From assembly GCA_963709665.1 (NCBI GenBank), contig CAVPWU010000002.1:1674001-1738000 (forward strand): 64,000 nucleotides of DNA, written 5' to 3'. The stretch comes from DASZIT01 sp963709665 (GTDB lineage Bacteria; Actinomycetota; Acidimicrobiia; Acidimicrobiales; RAAP-2). A model generated the notes under the pieces. It made no database searches. It was not told the DNA's origin and saw only the letters and a program-made list of their open reading frames with translations. This document shows positions 1-10,271 of the stretch, one piece after another (within the stretch, counting starts at the first letter, position 1; each line of letters begins with the position of its first letter). Made by a program: the position numbers and the translations under genes.

Positions 1-702
1 CACGTCCAGCGAGGCGAAGCTGGTCTGGCGCCGGTGCTGGGCGTCGAACGGCGAGATGCGGACCAGCCGGTGGACGCCGCGCTCGGCGGCCAGCATCCCG
101 AAGGCGTACCGCCCCTTGACCAGGAAGGTGGCGGACAGCAGCCCGGCCTCCTGGCCCGGGGTGGCCTCCTCCACCTCGATGTCGAACCCGCGGCGCTCGG
201 CCCACCGGGTGTACATGCGGAGCATCATCTCCGCCCAGTCCTGGGCGTCGGTGCCCCCGGCGCCGGCGTGGATCTCCGCCACCGCGTCGCCGTCGTCGTA
301 GTCGCCGGCGAAGAGGGCCCGGAGCTCGAGGGCCGACAGGCGCCGGCCGAGGGCGGCCAGCGACTCCTCGATCTCCGGCCGCAGCGACTCCTCGCCCTCC
401 TCCTCGTCGAGCTCCTGGAGGGTCTCGATGTCGGACAGCCGCCCGGCCAGGCCGGCCAGCATCTCCACGTCCTCGGTGACCCGGCCGAGGGCGGTGGTCA
501 CCTCCCGGGCGTGGTCGGCGTCGTCCCAGAGCCCGGCGGCGGAGGCCTCCTCCTCGAGCTCGGCACGCCGGGCCTGGAGCCGCTCCAGGTCGAGGAAGCG
601 CTCGGCCTCCCGCAGCCTCCGGGTGACGTCGACGATGGCGGCCGGGATATCGACGCGCTCGGACTCGGCGCCCCCCTTCCGGGGAGGCTCGGTGGCGGCC
701 AT
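1..702 (-). CDS. prfB: Peptide chain release factor 2 (N-terminal part, cut by window edge)
   Basis: Class I release factor that reads UGA/UAA stop codons and triggers peptide release in the ribosome. The visible 234 codons hold the N-terminal helical domain and the start of the codon-recognition domain. RF2-type motifs are clear: GDYDDGDAVAEIHAGAGGTD (about residues 131-150), the DWAEMMLRMYTRW block, and the stop-codon tripeptide SPF in RISPFDAQHR near the window edge. The GGQ catalytic loop lies outside the window. The ATG at 702 is one base past the secA stop, so translation is probably coupled to secA. No in-frame TGA or frameshift is needed in the first codons, so the E. coli-style programmed frameshift is not evident. 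Identity is secure. Confidence 0.95.
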   Translation of the reverse strand, partial: MAATEPPRKGGAESERVDIPAAIVDVTRRLREAERFLDLERLQARRAELEEEASAAGLWDDADHAREVTTALGRVTEDVEMLAGLAGRLSDIETLQELDEEEGEESLRPEIEESLAALGRRLSALELRALFAGDYDDGDAVAEIHAGAGGTDAQDWAEMMLRMYTRWAERRGFDIEVEEATPGQEAGLLSATFLVKGRYAFGMLAAERGVHRLVRISPFDAQHRRQTSFASLDV

Positions 703-703
703 C

Positions 704-3502
<2,799 letters not shown>

Positions 3503-3511
3503 GGGCCACTC

Positions 3512-3517
3512 ACTCTA
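3512..3517 (-). promoter_or_regulatory. Putative -10 element of secA
   Basis: On the minus strand TAGAGT ends 9 nt before the secA ATG. No Shine-Dalgarno sequence fits in that space, which suggests an mRNA with only about 3 leader nucleotides. The call rests on the same TAnnnT-N9-ATG layout at four other genes here. No convincing -35 box was seen. Confidence 0.5.
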
Positions 3518-3549
3518 CCGTCGGACCCGTCGGCAGCCCGCCCGCCGAG

Positions 3550-4707
3550 TCAGCGCGGCGCCCGGGGCAGCCCGAGGCCGACCATGGCGATGATGTCCCG
3601 CTGGACCTCGTTGGCGCCCCCACCGAAGGTGAAGATCGTCTCACCCCGGCTGCGCTGGGCGATCCGGCCCCGGACCACCGCCCCCGGCGAGCCCTCCTCG
3701 AGGTAGGCGGCCTGGCCCACCACCTCACCCAGCAGGCGGTAGGCCTCCAGGGCGAATTCGGTGCCGAACACCTTGGTGGCCGAGGCGTCGGCCGGCTGCA
3801 GCCCCTTGTCGCTGGCCCAGGCCACCTTCCAGTTCAGGAGCTTCAGGTAGTCGGCACGGGCGTGGACCCGGGCCAGCAGCAGCTGGACCCACTCCTGGTC
3901 GATCACCCGGCGCCCGTCGGCCGTCCGCTCCTCCTGGGCCCAGGCCCGGACCTCGGCCAGGCTGCGGAGCAGGCCGGAGACCGGGCAGATGGCCACCCGC
4001 TCGTGGTTGAGCTGGTTGGTGATGATCCGCCACCCCTGGTTCTCGGCGCCCACCAGATTCCCGGCCGGGACCCGCACGCCGTCGTAGTAGGTGGTGGTGG
4101 TGATGTCCCCGGCGATGGTGGGCAACGGCGTCCAGGAGAACCCCTCGGTCCCCACCGGCACGATGAACACCGACAGGCCCTTGTGTTTGGCCACGTCGGG
4201 ATCGGTCCGGGCGGCCAACCAGATGTAGTCGGCGTACTGGACGGCGCTGGTGAAGATCTTCTTCCCGTCGATCACGTACTGGTCGCCGTCCCGGACCGCC
4301 CGGGTCTGCAGCGAGGCGAGGTCGGTGCCGGCGTTGGGCTCGGTGTAGCCGATGGCGAAGTGGACGGTCCCCTGGAGGATCCCCGGCAGGATCCGCTGCT
4401 TCTGCTCCTCGGTGCCCAGCGACATCAACGTCGGGCCCACGCTGTTGAGGGTCAGGAGCGGGAGGGGCACGCCGGCCCAGTGGGACTCCTCCACGAAGAT
4501 CATCTGGTCGATGGCACCCCGGGCCTGGCCGCCATACTCCTCGGGCCAGCCGATCCCCAACCAGCCGTCGTCCCCCATCCGGCGGATGTAGCGGAGGTAG
4601 GCGGGACGGTCGTCGGGCGTCCCCTCCACCTCCTCGACCAGGGCGCTGAAGTACGAGCGGAGCTCGTCACGGAGCCCCTCTTGCTGGTCGGTCAGGGCCA
4701 GGTACAT
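3550..4707 (-). CDS. Acyl-CoA dehydrogenase family protein
   Basis: FAD-dependent acyl-CoA dehydrogenase of 385 residues, the usual family length; it would catalyse alpha,beta-dehydrogenation of an acyl-CoA. Family signatures are visible: the FAD/substrate loop IGYTEPNAGTDLASLQTRAV (about 138-157), GWRIITNQLNHER in the C-terminal helical domain, and GGGANEVQRDIIAMVGLGLP at the C-terminus. The N-terminal WPEEYGGQ is typical of the branch often found with steroid or branched substrates in actinobacteria, but the substrate cannot be assigned. The gene lies between hpf and secA, splitting an otherwise conserved pair. The ATG at 4707 follows a purine-rich GGGGGATGAGCGG. A phased 10-bp repeat array and a possible TAGCGT -10 lie upstream. 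Confidence 0.9.
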   Translation of the reverse strand: MYLALTDQQEGLRDELRSYFSALVEEVEGTPDDRPAYLRYIRRMGDDGWLGIGWPEEYGGQARGAIDQMIFVEESHWAGVPLPLLTLNSVGPTLMSLGTEEQKQRILPGILQGTVHFAIGYTEPNAGTDLASLQTRAVRDGDQYVIDGKKIFTSAVQYADYIWLAARTDPDVAKHKGLSVFIVPVGTEGFSWTPLPTIAGDITTTTYYDGVRVPAGNLVGAENQGWRIITNQLNHERVAICPVSGLLRSLAEVRAWAQEERTADGRRVIDQEWVQLLLARVHARADYLKLLNWKVAWASDKGLQPADASATKVFGTEFALEAYRLLGEVVGQAAYLEEGSPGAVVRGRIAQRSRGETIFTFGGGANEVQRDIIAMVGLGLPRAPR

Positions 4708-4761
4708 CCGCTCATCCCCCAGGTCGCCCGGCTCGCCGGTCGCCGGTCTCCCGGCGTCCGC

Positions 4762-4767
4762 ACGCTA
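4762..4767 (-). promoter_or_regulatory. Possible -10 element of the acyl-CoA dehydrogenase gene
   Basis: The minus strand reads TAGCGT, fitting TAnnnT. It would give a leader of about 48 nt to the ATG at 4707. The phased repeat array at 4780-4870 begins directly upstream, where the -35 box and activator or repressor sites would be. Prediction only. Confidence 0.35.
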
Positions 4768-4779
4768 CCAACGTCCCCG

Positions 4780-4870
4780 GACGGGACCAGGACGGGACCG
4801 GACGGGACCGGACGTCCCCAGACGGGACCCGACGGGACCGGACGGTGTCCGACGGGGTCCGACGGGGTCA
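4780..4870. repeat. Phased tandem array of a 10-bp unit (GACGGGACCG-like)
   Basis: After an 11-bp first unit (4780-4790), eight units of exactly 10 bp follow: 4791, 4801, 4811, 4821, 4831, 4841, 4851 and 4861. All begin GAC, and most read GACGGGACC; variants are GACGTCCCCA, GACGGTGTCC and GACGGGGTCC/A. A related ACGTCCCCGG precedes the array. The period matches one DNA helical turn, so every unit faces the same side of the helix. It lies in the 333-bp gene-free interval between hpf and the acyl-CoA dehydrogenase gene, just upstream of the latter's possible -10. It could be a multi-site operator, a folded transcript element, or simply an expanded satellite. Confidence 0.8.
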
Positions 4871-5013
4871 GGGCGACCGGCCCGGAAGGACCGAGGAGCC
4901 GCAGCTCGCCCGCACGACCGGACCCGGCCGCCCGCGCCGCCGGACGCCGAGCGGTGGCGGGGAGTTGTCGCTCCTGGACGCCGCGCCCCGAGGTCGCGGG
5001 GTCGACGAGCTTG

Positions 5014-5037
5014 CCGGACCCCGGGGACGGCGTCCGG
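5014..5037 (-). terminator. Hairpin just after the hpf stop
   Basis: The arms CCGGAC (5014-5019) and GTCCGG (5032-5037) can pair directly downstream of the hpf stop codon at 5041. There is no T-tract, so it is at best a weak or U-less terminator. Confidence 0.3.
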
Positions 5038-5040
5038 GTT

Positions 5041-5400
5041 CTAGATGACCCGGACTCTCGGGCGTGCCGTCCGCACCGACCCCCGGCGCTGGGCGTGGGA
5101 CCGACCCACGATCCGACCCTTCGTCTTCTCGAGCTGGTGCTCGAGCTTCTCCACCACCAGATCCACCGCTACCAGGGCGTCCGGTGCTGCGGCATGGGCC
5201 CGGATGGTGCGCCCATGGCCGGTCATGATGACCTCGCAGCACTCGCAGTCGGCGATCCTCGGATTGTGCTCCTCGGAGAAGTGGACTTCGGCTCGGTCGA
5301 GGCCCGGGCAGTGCCGGAGCAGCCGGCCCACCTTCTCCTCGGCCAACGCCCGCACCTGGTCCGGCACGATCCTTCTGCCGTTCGCGATGACAACGTTCAC
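5041..5400 (-). CDS. hpf: Ribosome hibernation promoting factor, short form (RaiA/HPF family)
   Basis: Small ribosome-binding protein that occludes the 30S decoding centre in stationary phase. The 119 residues cover only the S30AE domain: an N-terminal strand-helix, LDRAEVHFSEEHNPRI in the middle, and the conserved helix VAVDLVVEKLEHQLEKTKGRI near the C-terminus. The C-terminal dimerisation domain of long-type HPF is absent, and the sequence downstream shows no frame that restores it. An unusual CECC cluster sits at about residues 52-55. The start is a GTG preceded by GAGGAGG at good spacing. It is the first gene before the acyl-CoA dehydrogenase-secA-prfB run; hpf upstream of secA is a common bacterial arrangement. 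Confidence 0.9.
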   Translation of the reverse strand: MNVVIANGRRIVPDQVRALAEEKVGRLLRHCPGLDRAEVHFSEEHNPRIADCECCEVIMTGHGRTIRAHAAAPDALVAVDLVVEKLEHQLEKTKGRIVGRSHAQRRGSVRTARPRVRVI

Positions 5401-6110
5401 TGGTACGCCTCCTCGGTCATGCTGCGTGGAATTGGTGGTTGGTCAGGTACAGCTCAGCTCGGCCGGTCCTCCTGGTCGGTCGGGGGATGGGACGGTCCGC
5501 GGCACGTCCCCCGGGGCGCCGAGGGGCGCGACGGGGGTGGTCCCGGCGGAGAGGATGCACCGCACCGGATGCCCGCAGGCACCGGCGGTGACGGTGGAAC
5601 GACGTGAGCTGCAAGCGGCTGACCTGGTCTTTGACCCCACACTCGCCTGCAGTGAGGATGGCGGCCGGGAGCCGGCGAGCACGACCGGTTGGTCGACCCC
5701 TTCGGCGCCCTGTGTGACACGCGTCACCTCATCTCCGCCCGCCCCCGATTGTCGGGAGCGCCACGGGCAGGTCTTACTCCTAAGCCGCACCATGCTCAGC
5801 AACCAGAAGTTGCCTTACGTGGGTCGTTTCGCCTGCGACTGGCATCGACTTGCAACCACAGACCCGCCAGCAGCTCACTGGCTCAGTGTACGCCCGCTGA
5901 CCCCGAAAGCCAGAGGGTCGGGTGACGAGTTCATGAGCCAGGCACAGGGTCGACACACTCCCGCAACACAGGTCCCGGGGTGCCCCGGGGGGCTCCCCGG
6001 GGGTGGGTGCCGCCCGGATCCGGGCCGGTGGGTGCCCGGGGTCCGACCCCTCGGCGCCACTCGGGGCCACCGTCCCCGACGCTCGGACCCACCGTCACAC
6101 GTCCGGGCCC
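5401..6110. other. Long intergenic region upstream of hpf, no gene recognised
   Basis: About 700 bp without a convincing gene. Open frames here show only the biased Arg/Pro/Gly composition of noncoding G+C-rich DNA. The part from about 5640 to 5900 is visibly richer in A/T than its surroundings. It contains a CRP-like palindrome (5713-5728), a CTTACTCCTAAG palindrome (5773-5784) and the inverted repeat GCAAC-N5-GTTGC (5799-5813). The stretch from 5950 to 6010 has long C and G runs that can fold. The segment probably carries hpf promoters and regulatory sites on the minus strand. Confidence 0.5.
5713..5728. promoter_or_regulatory. CRP/GlxR-like operator candidate
   Basis: TGTGA-CACGCG-TCACC matches the CRP-family consensus TGTGA-N6-TCACA at all but the last base. 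It lies about 313 bp upstream of the hpf start in the long intergenic region. CRP-family regulators of actinobacteria (GlxR, mycobacterial CRP) recognise such sites, but no regulator is in this window. Confidence 0.4.
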
Positions 6111-6125
6111 GGGCGGCGTCCGCCC
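6111..6125 (-). terminator. Hairpin after the PGI/PMI stop
   Basis: A perfect 6-bp stem, GGGCGG and CCGCCC with a 3-nt loop, begins 3 bp past the stop at 6129. There is no T-tract. It is a plausible end of the pmm-Trm112-PGI/PMI transcript. Confidence 0.4.
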
Positions 6126-6128
6126 TGG

Positions 6129-7226
6129 TCAGCCCGCCGGGTGCTCCCGGAGCTGGCCCTTGATGTCGTCCAGGACCGGGATGGGCCCCGGGTCGATGCC
6201 CTCGTGGGCGGCCAGGTGCAGCGAGACGAAGTCGCCGAACAGGGCCAGGTCGAAGAGCTGGGCGAGGTCGCCCTCGCCGGCCGCCCGGACCTCGAGGATC
6301 GAGGCCATCACCTCGCGCAGGGCCTCGGCCACCAGGTCGAACCGGACCGACACCTGGGGATGCTCGGCGTCGTGGCGCAGGTTGACCAGGGTGATCAGCT
6401 GCCGGGTGGCGTCGCCGTGCTGGCCCCAGCCGGCCACCTCGTTGTGACAGAGCTCGGGGTAGGTGTTGGCGAAGGCCGGGGACTTGGCGTTCTCGTTGAC
6501 CTGGGCCTTCCACCGCAGGGTGGCGGCGGTGCCCAGCGCCCCGGCACTGTGGACCAGCGGGATGGTCCGGCCGATCCGGCGGGCCAGCTCCTCGGCCGGG
6601 CTGCCCGGTGCCACCAGCTCATCGCGGCGGCGGCGGAGCTGGTCGATGGCCTGGTCCACCCACCCGGAGGCACCGGGGAACAGGCCGATCGACTCCAGTA
6701 CCACCAGGGGCGGGATGGCCAGCGCCCCGAGGCCGGCCCGCGGCTGCGGGATCCCGGGCGGGATCGGCACCACCGGGACACGCCACTCGTCGGCCAGGCG
6801 CCCGAGCTCGCCACCACTGGTCACCACCACCAGGGAGGCGCCCGCCTCGAAGGCCTCGGTCGCCGCCTCCAGCGTCTCCTCGGTGTCGCCGGAGAACGAC
6901 ATGGCGAAGACCAGGGAGTTGGCCCCCACGAACTCGGGCGGCTCGTACCCCTTGACCACCGTGACCGGGACGGGCATGAACGGGGCGGCGGTGGCCAGCA
7001 GGACGTCCCCGGCGATGCCGCTTCCCCCCATCCCCAGCACCACCACGTGCTCGACGCCGTCCCGGCCGGGCAGGCCGGTGAGCCCGAGGGCGGCCGTCGC
7101 CGCCTCGGCCACCTGTTCGGGCAGGCCGGCGGTGGCTTCCCACATCCCCAGACTGTCGATCACCGGCTCCCCGCCGCCGCCCGCGCCGGTGGCGCCGGTC
7201 TCCGGGGTGCCGATGGCGGGGGTCAC
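6129..7226 (-). CDS. Bifunctional phosphoglucose/phosphomannose isomerase (SIS fold)
   Basis: Probably interconverts glucose-6-P, fructose-6-P and mannose-6-P, supplying mannose-6-P to the adjacent phosphomannomutase. The 365-residue protein has two SIS halves. The first shows VVVLGMGGSGIAGDVL (about 61-76) and the SIS signature AMSFSGDTEETLEA (about 108-121). The C-terminal half carries AFANTYPELCHNEVAGW, which matches the active-site Glu/His segment of archaeal and actinobacterial PGI/PMI. The first 20 residues are low complexity. It starts with GTG at 7226 inside the stop codon of the Trm112-like gene (GTGA overlap), so the two are translationally coupled. Mycobacteria keep a homologous gene beside phosphomannomutase. 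Confidence 0.85.
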   Translation of the reverse strand: MTPAIGTPETGATGAGGGGEPVIDSLGMWEATAGLPEQVAEAATAALGLTGLPGRDGVEHVVVLGMGGSGIAGDVLLATAAPFMPVPVTVVKGYEPPEFVGANSLVFAMSFSGDTEETLEAATEAFEAGASLVVVTSGGELGRLADEWRVPVVPIPPGIPQPRAGLGALAIPPLVVLESIGLFPGASGWVDQAIDQLRRRRDELVAPGSPAEELARRIGRTIPLVHSAGALGTAATLRWKAQVNENAKSPAFANTYPELCHNEVAGWGQHGDATRQLITLVNLRHDAEHPQVSVRFDLVAEALREVMASILEVRAAGEGDLAQLFDLALFGDFVSLHLAAHEGIDPGPIPVLDDIKGQLREHPAG

Positions 7227-7468
7227 GAGCCGGTGGCCTCGCCGGTGGTGGGCACTCCGCCGGCGCCGGCCAGGGCCATCAGTCGGGCGTGCTCGGTGTC
7301 GTCCACCGCAGAGGCCTCGTCGATGAGCATCACCGGGATGTCGTCACGCACCTCGTAGCTGCGGTGGAGACGGGGGTTGTACAGCCGGTTCTCCGCCTCG
7401 AAGTAGAGAAGCGGTCCCTTGTCCTCGGGGCAGGCCAGCACCTCGATCAGGAGTGGGTCCAGGGTCAT
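7223..7468 (-). CDS. Trm112-like small zinc-finger-family protein
   Basis: An 81-residue protein opening LDPLLIEVLACPEDKGPLLY, the hallmark of Trm112/YcaR (UPF0434) proteins. In eukaryotes and archaea these are activating partners of methyltransferases; the bacterial role is poorly known. Only one Cys of the usual pair is kept (ACPED), with none in the later C-x-x-C position, so zinc binding may be lost. The C-terminal tail (TGEATGS) is extra. The ATG at 7468 is preceded by AGGAACC on the minus strand. It lies between phosphomannomutase and PGI/PMI, which suggests co-expression in mannose-phosphate metabolism rather than a known biochemical link. Confidence 0.75.
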   Translation of the reverse strand: MTLDPLLIEVLACPEDKGPLLYFEAENRLYNPRLHRSYEVRDDIPVMLIDEASAVDDTEHARLMALAGAGGVPTTGEATGS

Positions 7469-7553
7469 GGCGGGGGAGGTTCCTCTCTGTGGGTCGTGCT
7501 CGGAGCGTCGTGCTCTGTGCGTGGTGCGGTTCGAACGGTGGTCGTCCGGTGGC

Positions 7554-8945
7554 TCATCCGCCGGCCACCCGGGCCACGTCGGTGCGGACCTCCTCGAGGT
7601 GGCGGGCCAGCGACTCCTCGTCGGGCGCCTCGACGTTGAGCCGGAGCAGTGGCTCGGTGTTGGAGGGACGCAGGTTGTACCACCAGTCCCCCCGGTCCAC
7701 GGTGAGGCCGTCGATCCGATCGATGGTGCCGAGCGTCCCTCCGGCCGCCTCCACCTCGGCGGCCATGGCCTCCACGGCACCGGCGGGGTCCGGGACCTCG
7801 GTGTTGACCTCCCCGGAGTCGGCGTAGCGGCGAAAGGGGGCCAACAGCTCCGACAGCGGTTTGCCGGTGACGCTCAGGAGCTCGAGGACGACCATGGCGG
7901 CGATGATGCCGGAGTCCGCCCGGTAGTTCTCCCGGAAGTAGTAGTGACCGGAGTGCTCACCACCGAAGACCGCGCCGGTGTCGGCCATCACCTGCTTGAT
8001 GTAGGAGTGGCCCACCCGGGTGCGGACACCCTTCCCGCCCTTCTCGGCGATCACCTCCGGGACCACCCGCGAGCAGATGCAGTTGTAGAGGATGGTGGCT
8101 CCCGGGTGTTTGTCGAGCATGGCCGACGCCACCAGGGCGGTGGTCAGGGAGCCCGAGACCAGTTGGGCCTGCTCATCCACCAGGAACACCCGGTCGGCGT
8201 CGCCGTCGAAGGCCAGCCCGATGTCGGCATCGCCGTCGAGCACCGCCTGCTTGAGCCACACCAGGTTCTCGGGCTGGATGGGGTCGGCCGGGTGGTTCGG
8301 GAAGTTCCCGTCGAGCTCCGGGAAGAGCACCTCGAGGTGGAAGGGCAGCCCCTCGAACACGGTGGGGGCCACCAGGCCGCCCATCCCGTTGGCGGTGTCG
8401 GCCACCACCCGCAGCGGGCGCAGGGCAGCGGTGTCCACGAACGAGCGGACGTGCTCGGCGTACTCCTCGAGCAGCGACCGGTCCTCGAGGGGGGCCAGCT
8501 GGTCGGGGGCGAGCTCGGGCGGCCCGTCGCTCCCCCACCCGGCGAGCACCGACTCGGCGTCCGCCTGGATCTCCGCCAGCCCGGTGTCCTGGCCGATGGG
8601 CCGCGCCCCGGACCGGCAGAGCTTCAGGCCGTTGTAACGGGCCGGATTATGGGAGGCGGTGAACATCGCCCCGGGAGCGTCGAGCTTCCCGGAGGCGAAG
8701 TAGAGGAGGTCGGTGGAGGCCAGCCCCAGGTCGACCACCGTGACCCCCTGGGACCGGGCGCCGTCGGCGAATGCCCGGGACAGCGCCACCCCCGACTCAC
8801 GCATGTCCCGGGCCACCAGCAGTCGGGGGCCACCGGTGAAGCGGGCCACCGCCTCGCCGATCGCCCGGAACTGATCGGCGTTGAGCTGGTCCGGGACGAC
8901 GCCGCGGATGTCGTACGCCTTGAAGACGTTGGAGAGGCTGGCCAT
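7554..8945 (-). CDS. manB: Phosphomannomutase/phosphoglucomutase
   Basis: Converts mannose-6-P to mannose-1-P (and often glucose phosphates). It has 463 residues, the usual size for the alpha-D-phosphohexomutase family. All four signature loops are present: the phosphoserine loop TASHNP (residues 96-101), the Mg2+ loop DGDADR (about 245), the sugar-specificity loop GEHSGHYYF and the phosphate-binding loop RPSNTEPLLRL near the C-terminus. GEHSG is typical of enzymes that accept mannose. It is the first gene of a minus-strand operon with the Trm112-like and PGI/PMI genes and has its own -10-like TAGGAT 9 nt before the ATG. Its product feeds the ManC-like enzyme at 34.2-35.2 kb. Confidence 0.93.
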   Translation of the reverse strand: MASLSNVFKAYDIRGVVPDQLNADQFRAIGEAVARFTGGPRLLVARDMRESGVALSRAFADGARSQGVTVVDLGLASTDLLYFASGKLDAPGAMFTASHNPARYNGLKLCRSGARPIGQDTGLAEIQADAESVLAGWGSDGPPELAPDQLAPLEDRSLLEEYAEHVRSFVDTAALRPLRVVADTANGMGGLVAPTVFEGLPFHLEVLFPELDGNFPNHPADPIQPENLVWLKQAVLDGDADIGLAFDGDADRVFLVDEQAQLVSGSLTTALVASAMLDKHPGATILYNCICSRVVPEVIAEKGGKGVRTRVGHSYIKQVMADTGAVFGGEHSGHYYFRENYRADSGIIAAMVVLELLSVTGKPLSELLAPFRRYADSGEVNTEVPDPAGAVEAMAAEVEAAGGTLGTIDRIDGLTVDRGDWWYNLRPSNTEPLLRLNVEAPDEESLARHLEEVRTDVARVAGG

Positions 8946-8954
8946 AGCCCGGAC

Positions 8955-8960
8955 ATCCTA
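8955..8960 (-). promoter_or_regulatory. Putative -10 element of the phosphomannomutase operon
   Basis: The minus strand reads TAGGAT, then 9 nt (GTCCGGGCT), then ATG. There is no ribosome binding site, so a very short-leader mRNA is predicted. The same hexamer and spacing precede rmlB. Confidence 0.5.
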
Positions 8961-9101
8961 CCCAGGGAGGTCCCCCTCCCCGGGGGGGATCCGCCGTAGC
9001 CGACATCGGGAGCGTGCCGGGGCCCGGCGGCGGCGCCGGGGGCCGGGTCACCTGGTGACCGGGTCGGCGCGGCGAACCGCGTCCCACACCGCGCCCCGGG
9101 C

Positions 9102-9836
9102 CTACCGGAGGTCGGCGACGATGGCCACCAGGTCGGCGTTGGCCTGCCTCAGCTGCCCGGCGGCGGTCTGGAGGCCGTCCCTGGCACTCACGAAGACCGG
9201 CGTCGACCCGGGGTAGCTGGCCGGAGTCTGGGCCAGCACGGTGGCCGGGATCCCACCGGTCAGGCCCTGGGCGTCGGTGACCTGGGTCTGGAGGTCGGCG
9301 AACGACGCCTGGGCGGCGGTCGTGCTGATCCCCGCCTTGCCGGCGGCGGTGATGGCCGCCTGGATGTTCGGCTCCTGGGCGACGACCGTGGCCTCGACGG
9401 CGTCGGCGGTGTCCGCCGCGATGTCCAGGTCGGTCTGGGGAGCCACCACCGCGAAGACCCGGTAGGTCTGCACCATCGACCTGGCGTCGGTCCACACCGC
9501 CAGGCAGGTGGTGTCGTCGGGCGCCTTGGCCACCAGGGCGTTGATGCCGGTGGTCGTGGAGCTGAGGGTGGCGGTCAGCGTGGCCCGGTCCGAGGCGGTC
9601 AGGTTGGAGGCCGCCCCCACGTTCCCGCTGAGCTTGGCCAGCTCGACGACCCTCGCCTGCAGGGAGGCCTCGAGCTGCTGCTGGGCGGCCGCCACGGTGG
9701 TGGGGCTGCAGGTGGGGCGGGAGGTGGCGGCGCCGGACGCCGGAGCGGCGGCGAGGGCGAGGACCGATCCCAACCCGATGACGGTGGTGGTGGCCAGAGC
9801 GACGCGGGTGGCCCGACGGCGGATTCGTCCGTTCAT
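9102..9836 (-). CDS. Secreted alpha-helical protein of unknown function
   Basis: A 244-residue protein with an Arg-rich N-terminus (RIRRRATR), a hydrophobic core ending in LALAAAPASGA and a probable signal peptidase cleavage near residue 36. The mature part is Ala/Thr-rich and looks largely helical, with two Cys (CSPTT near the new N-terminus, and TTCLAVW) that could form a disulfide. No family was recognised. It starts one base after the stop of the preceding lipoprotein gene, so the two are almost certainly co-translated. Both follow a large membrane protein gene on the same strand, suggesting an envelope role. Confidence 0.75.
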   Translation of the reverse strand: MNGRIRRRATRVALATTTVIGLGSVLALAAAPASGAATSRPTCSPTTVAAAQQQLEASLQARVVELAKLSGNVGAASNLTASDRATLTATLSSTTTGINALVAKAPDDTTCLAVWTDARSMVQTYRVFAVVAPQTDLDIAADTADAVEATVVAQEPNIQAAITAAGKAGISTTAAQASFADLQTQVTDAQGLTGGIPATVLAQTPASYPGSTPVFVSARDGLQTAAGQLRQANADLVAIVADLR

Positions 9837-9837
9837 C

Positions 9838-10182
9838 TCACTGATCTCCTTGTGCCTGGGTCAGGTCGTTGTTGACCTGGTTGAGGGAGCTACCCAGCGA
9901 GCCGAGCTCGCTGTTCAGCTGGTTGAGGGTGCCGGCGCTCACGGGCGCCGGGGGGGTCGGGGCGGTGGTTGCCCCAGTGGTCGGGCCGCCGCCCGACGGC
10001 CCGGTGGTGGGCGTGCTCGGCGCCGTCGGCGAGGTGGGTGCCGTGGTGGGGGTGGTGGTCGGCGGGTGGGGCCGGGTCGCCGGCGTGCCCACCACCTGGG
10101 CGGTGGTCCCTCCGGCGCAGGCCGCCCCCGCCAGCGCGGTGCCGATCAACGCCGCTGTCAGGGTGAGTGATCTGATCCGCAC
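9838..10182 (-). CDS. Small Thr/Pro-rich lipoprotein
   Basis: A 114-residue protein with a signal peptide and a lipobox-like GAACAGG, so the mature N-terminal Cys is at about residue 22. A long Thr/Pro/Gly-rich linker (about 30-80) suits an extended cell-wall spacer. The C-terminal 30 residues form a short heptad-like helix (LNQLNSELGSLGSSLNQVNN). Function is unknown. The helical tail and tight coupling to the secreted helical protein downstream suggest that the two may interact, but this is inference. Confidence 0.75.
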   Translation of the reverse strand: MRIRSLTLTAALIGTALAGAACAGGTTAQVVGTPATRPHPPTTTPTTAPTSPTAPSTPTTGPSGGGPTTGATTAPTPPAPVSAGTLNQLNSELGSLGSSLNQVNNDLTQAQGDQ

Positions 10183-10271
10183 GTGTCCTCCCAGTCCTGG
10201 TCCCGCCCGACGGATCCGTCGAGGTCAGGTTCAGCATCGCCCCCGGCGGTGTGGACCGGGTGAGCGAAGTG

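Noticed and set aside
4868..5242. Frame that might restore an HPF C-terminal dimerisation domain
   Set aside because: Sequence shows no resemblance to that domain; it is Gly/Pro/Arg-rich noise.
5443..5802. Possible small gene upstream of hpf on the minus strand
   Set aside because: No ribosome binding site, no family, noncoding-like Ser/Arg/Pro content, and it runs over the CRP-like site.
7520..7545. tRNA-like TTCGAA segment
   Set aside because: No acceptor, D or anticodon arms can be folded around it.
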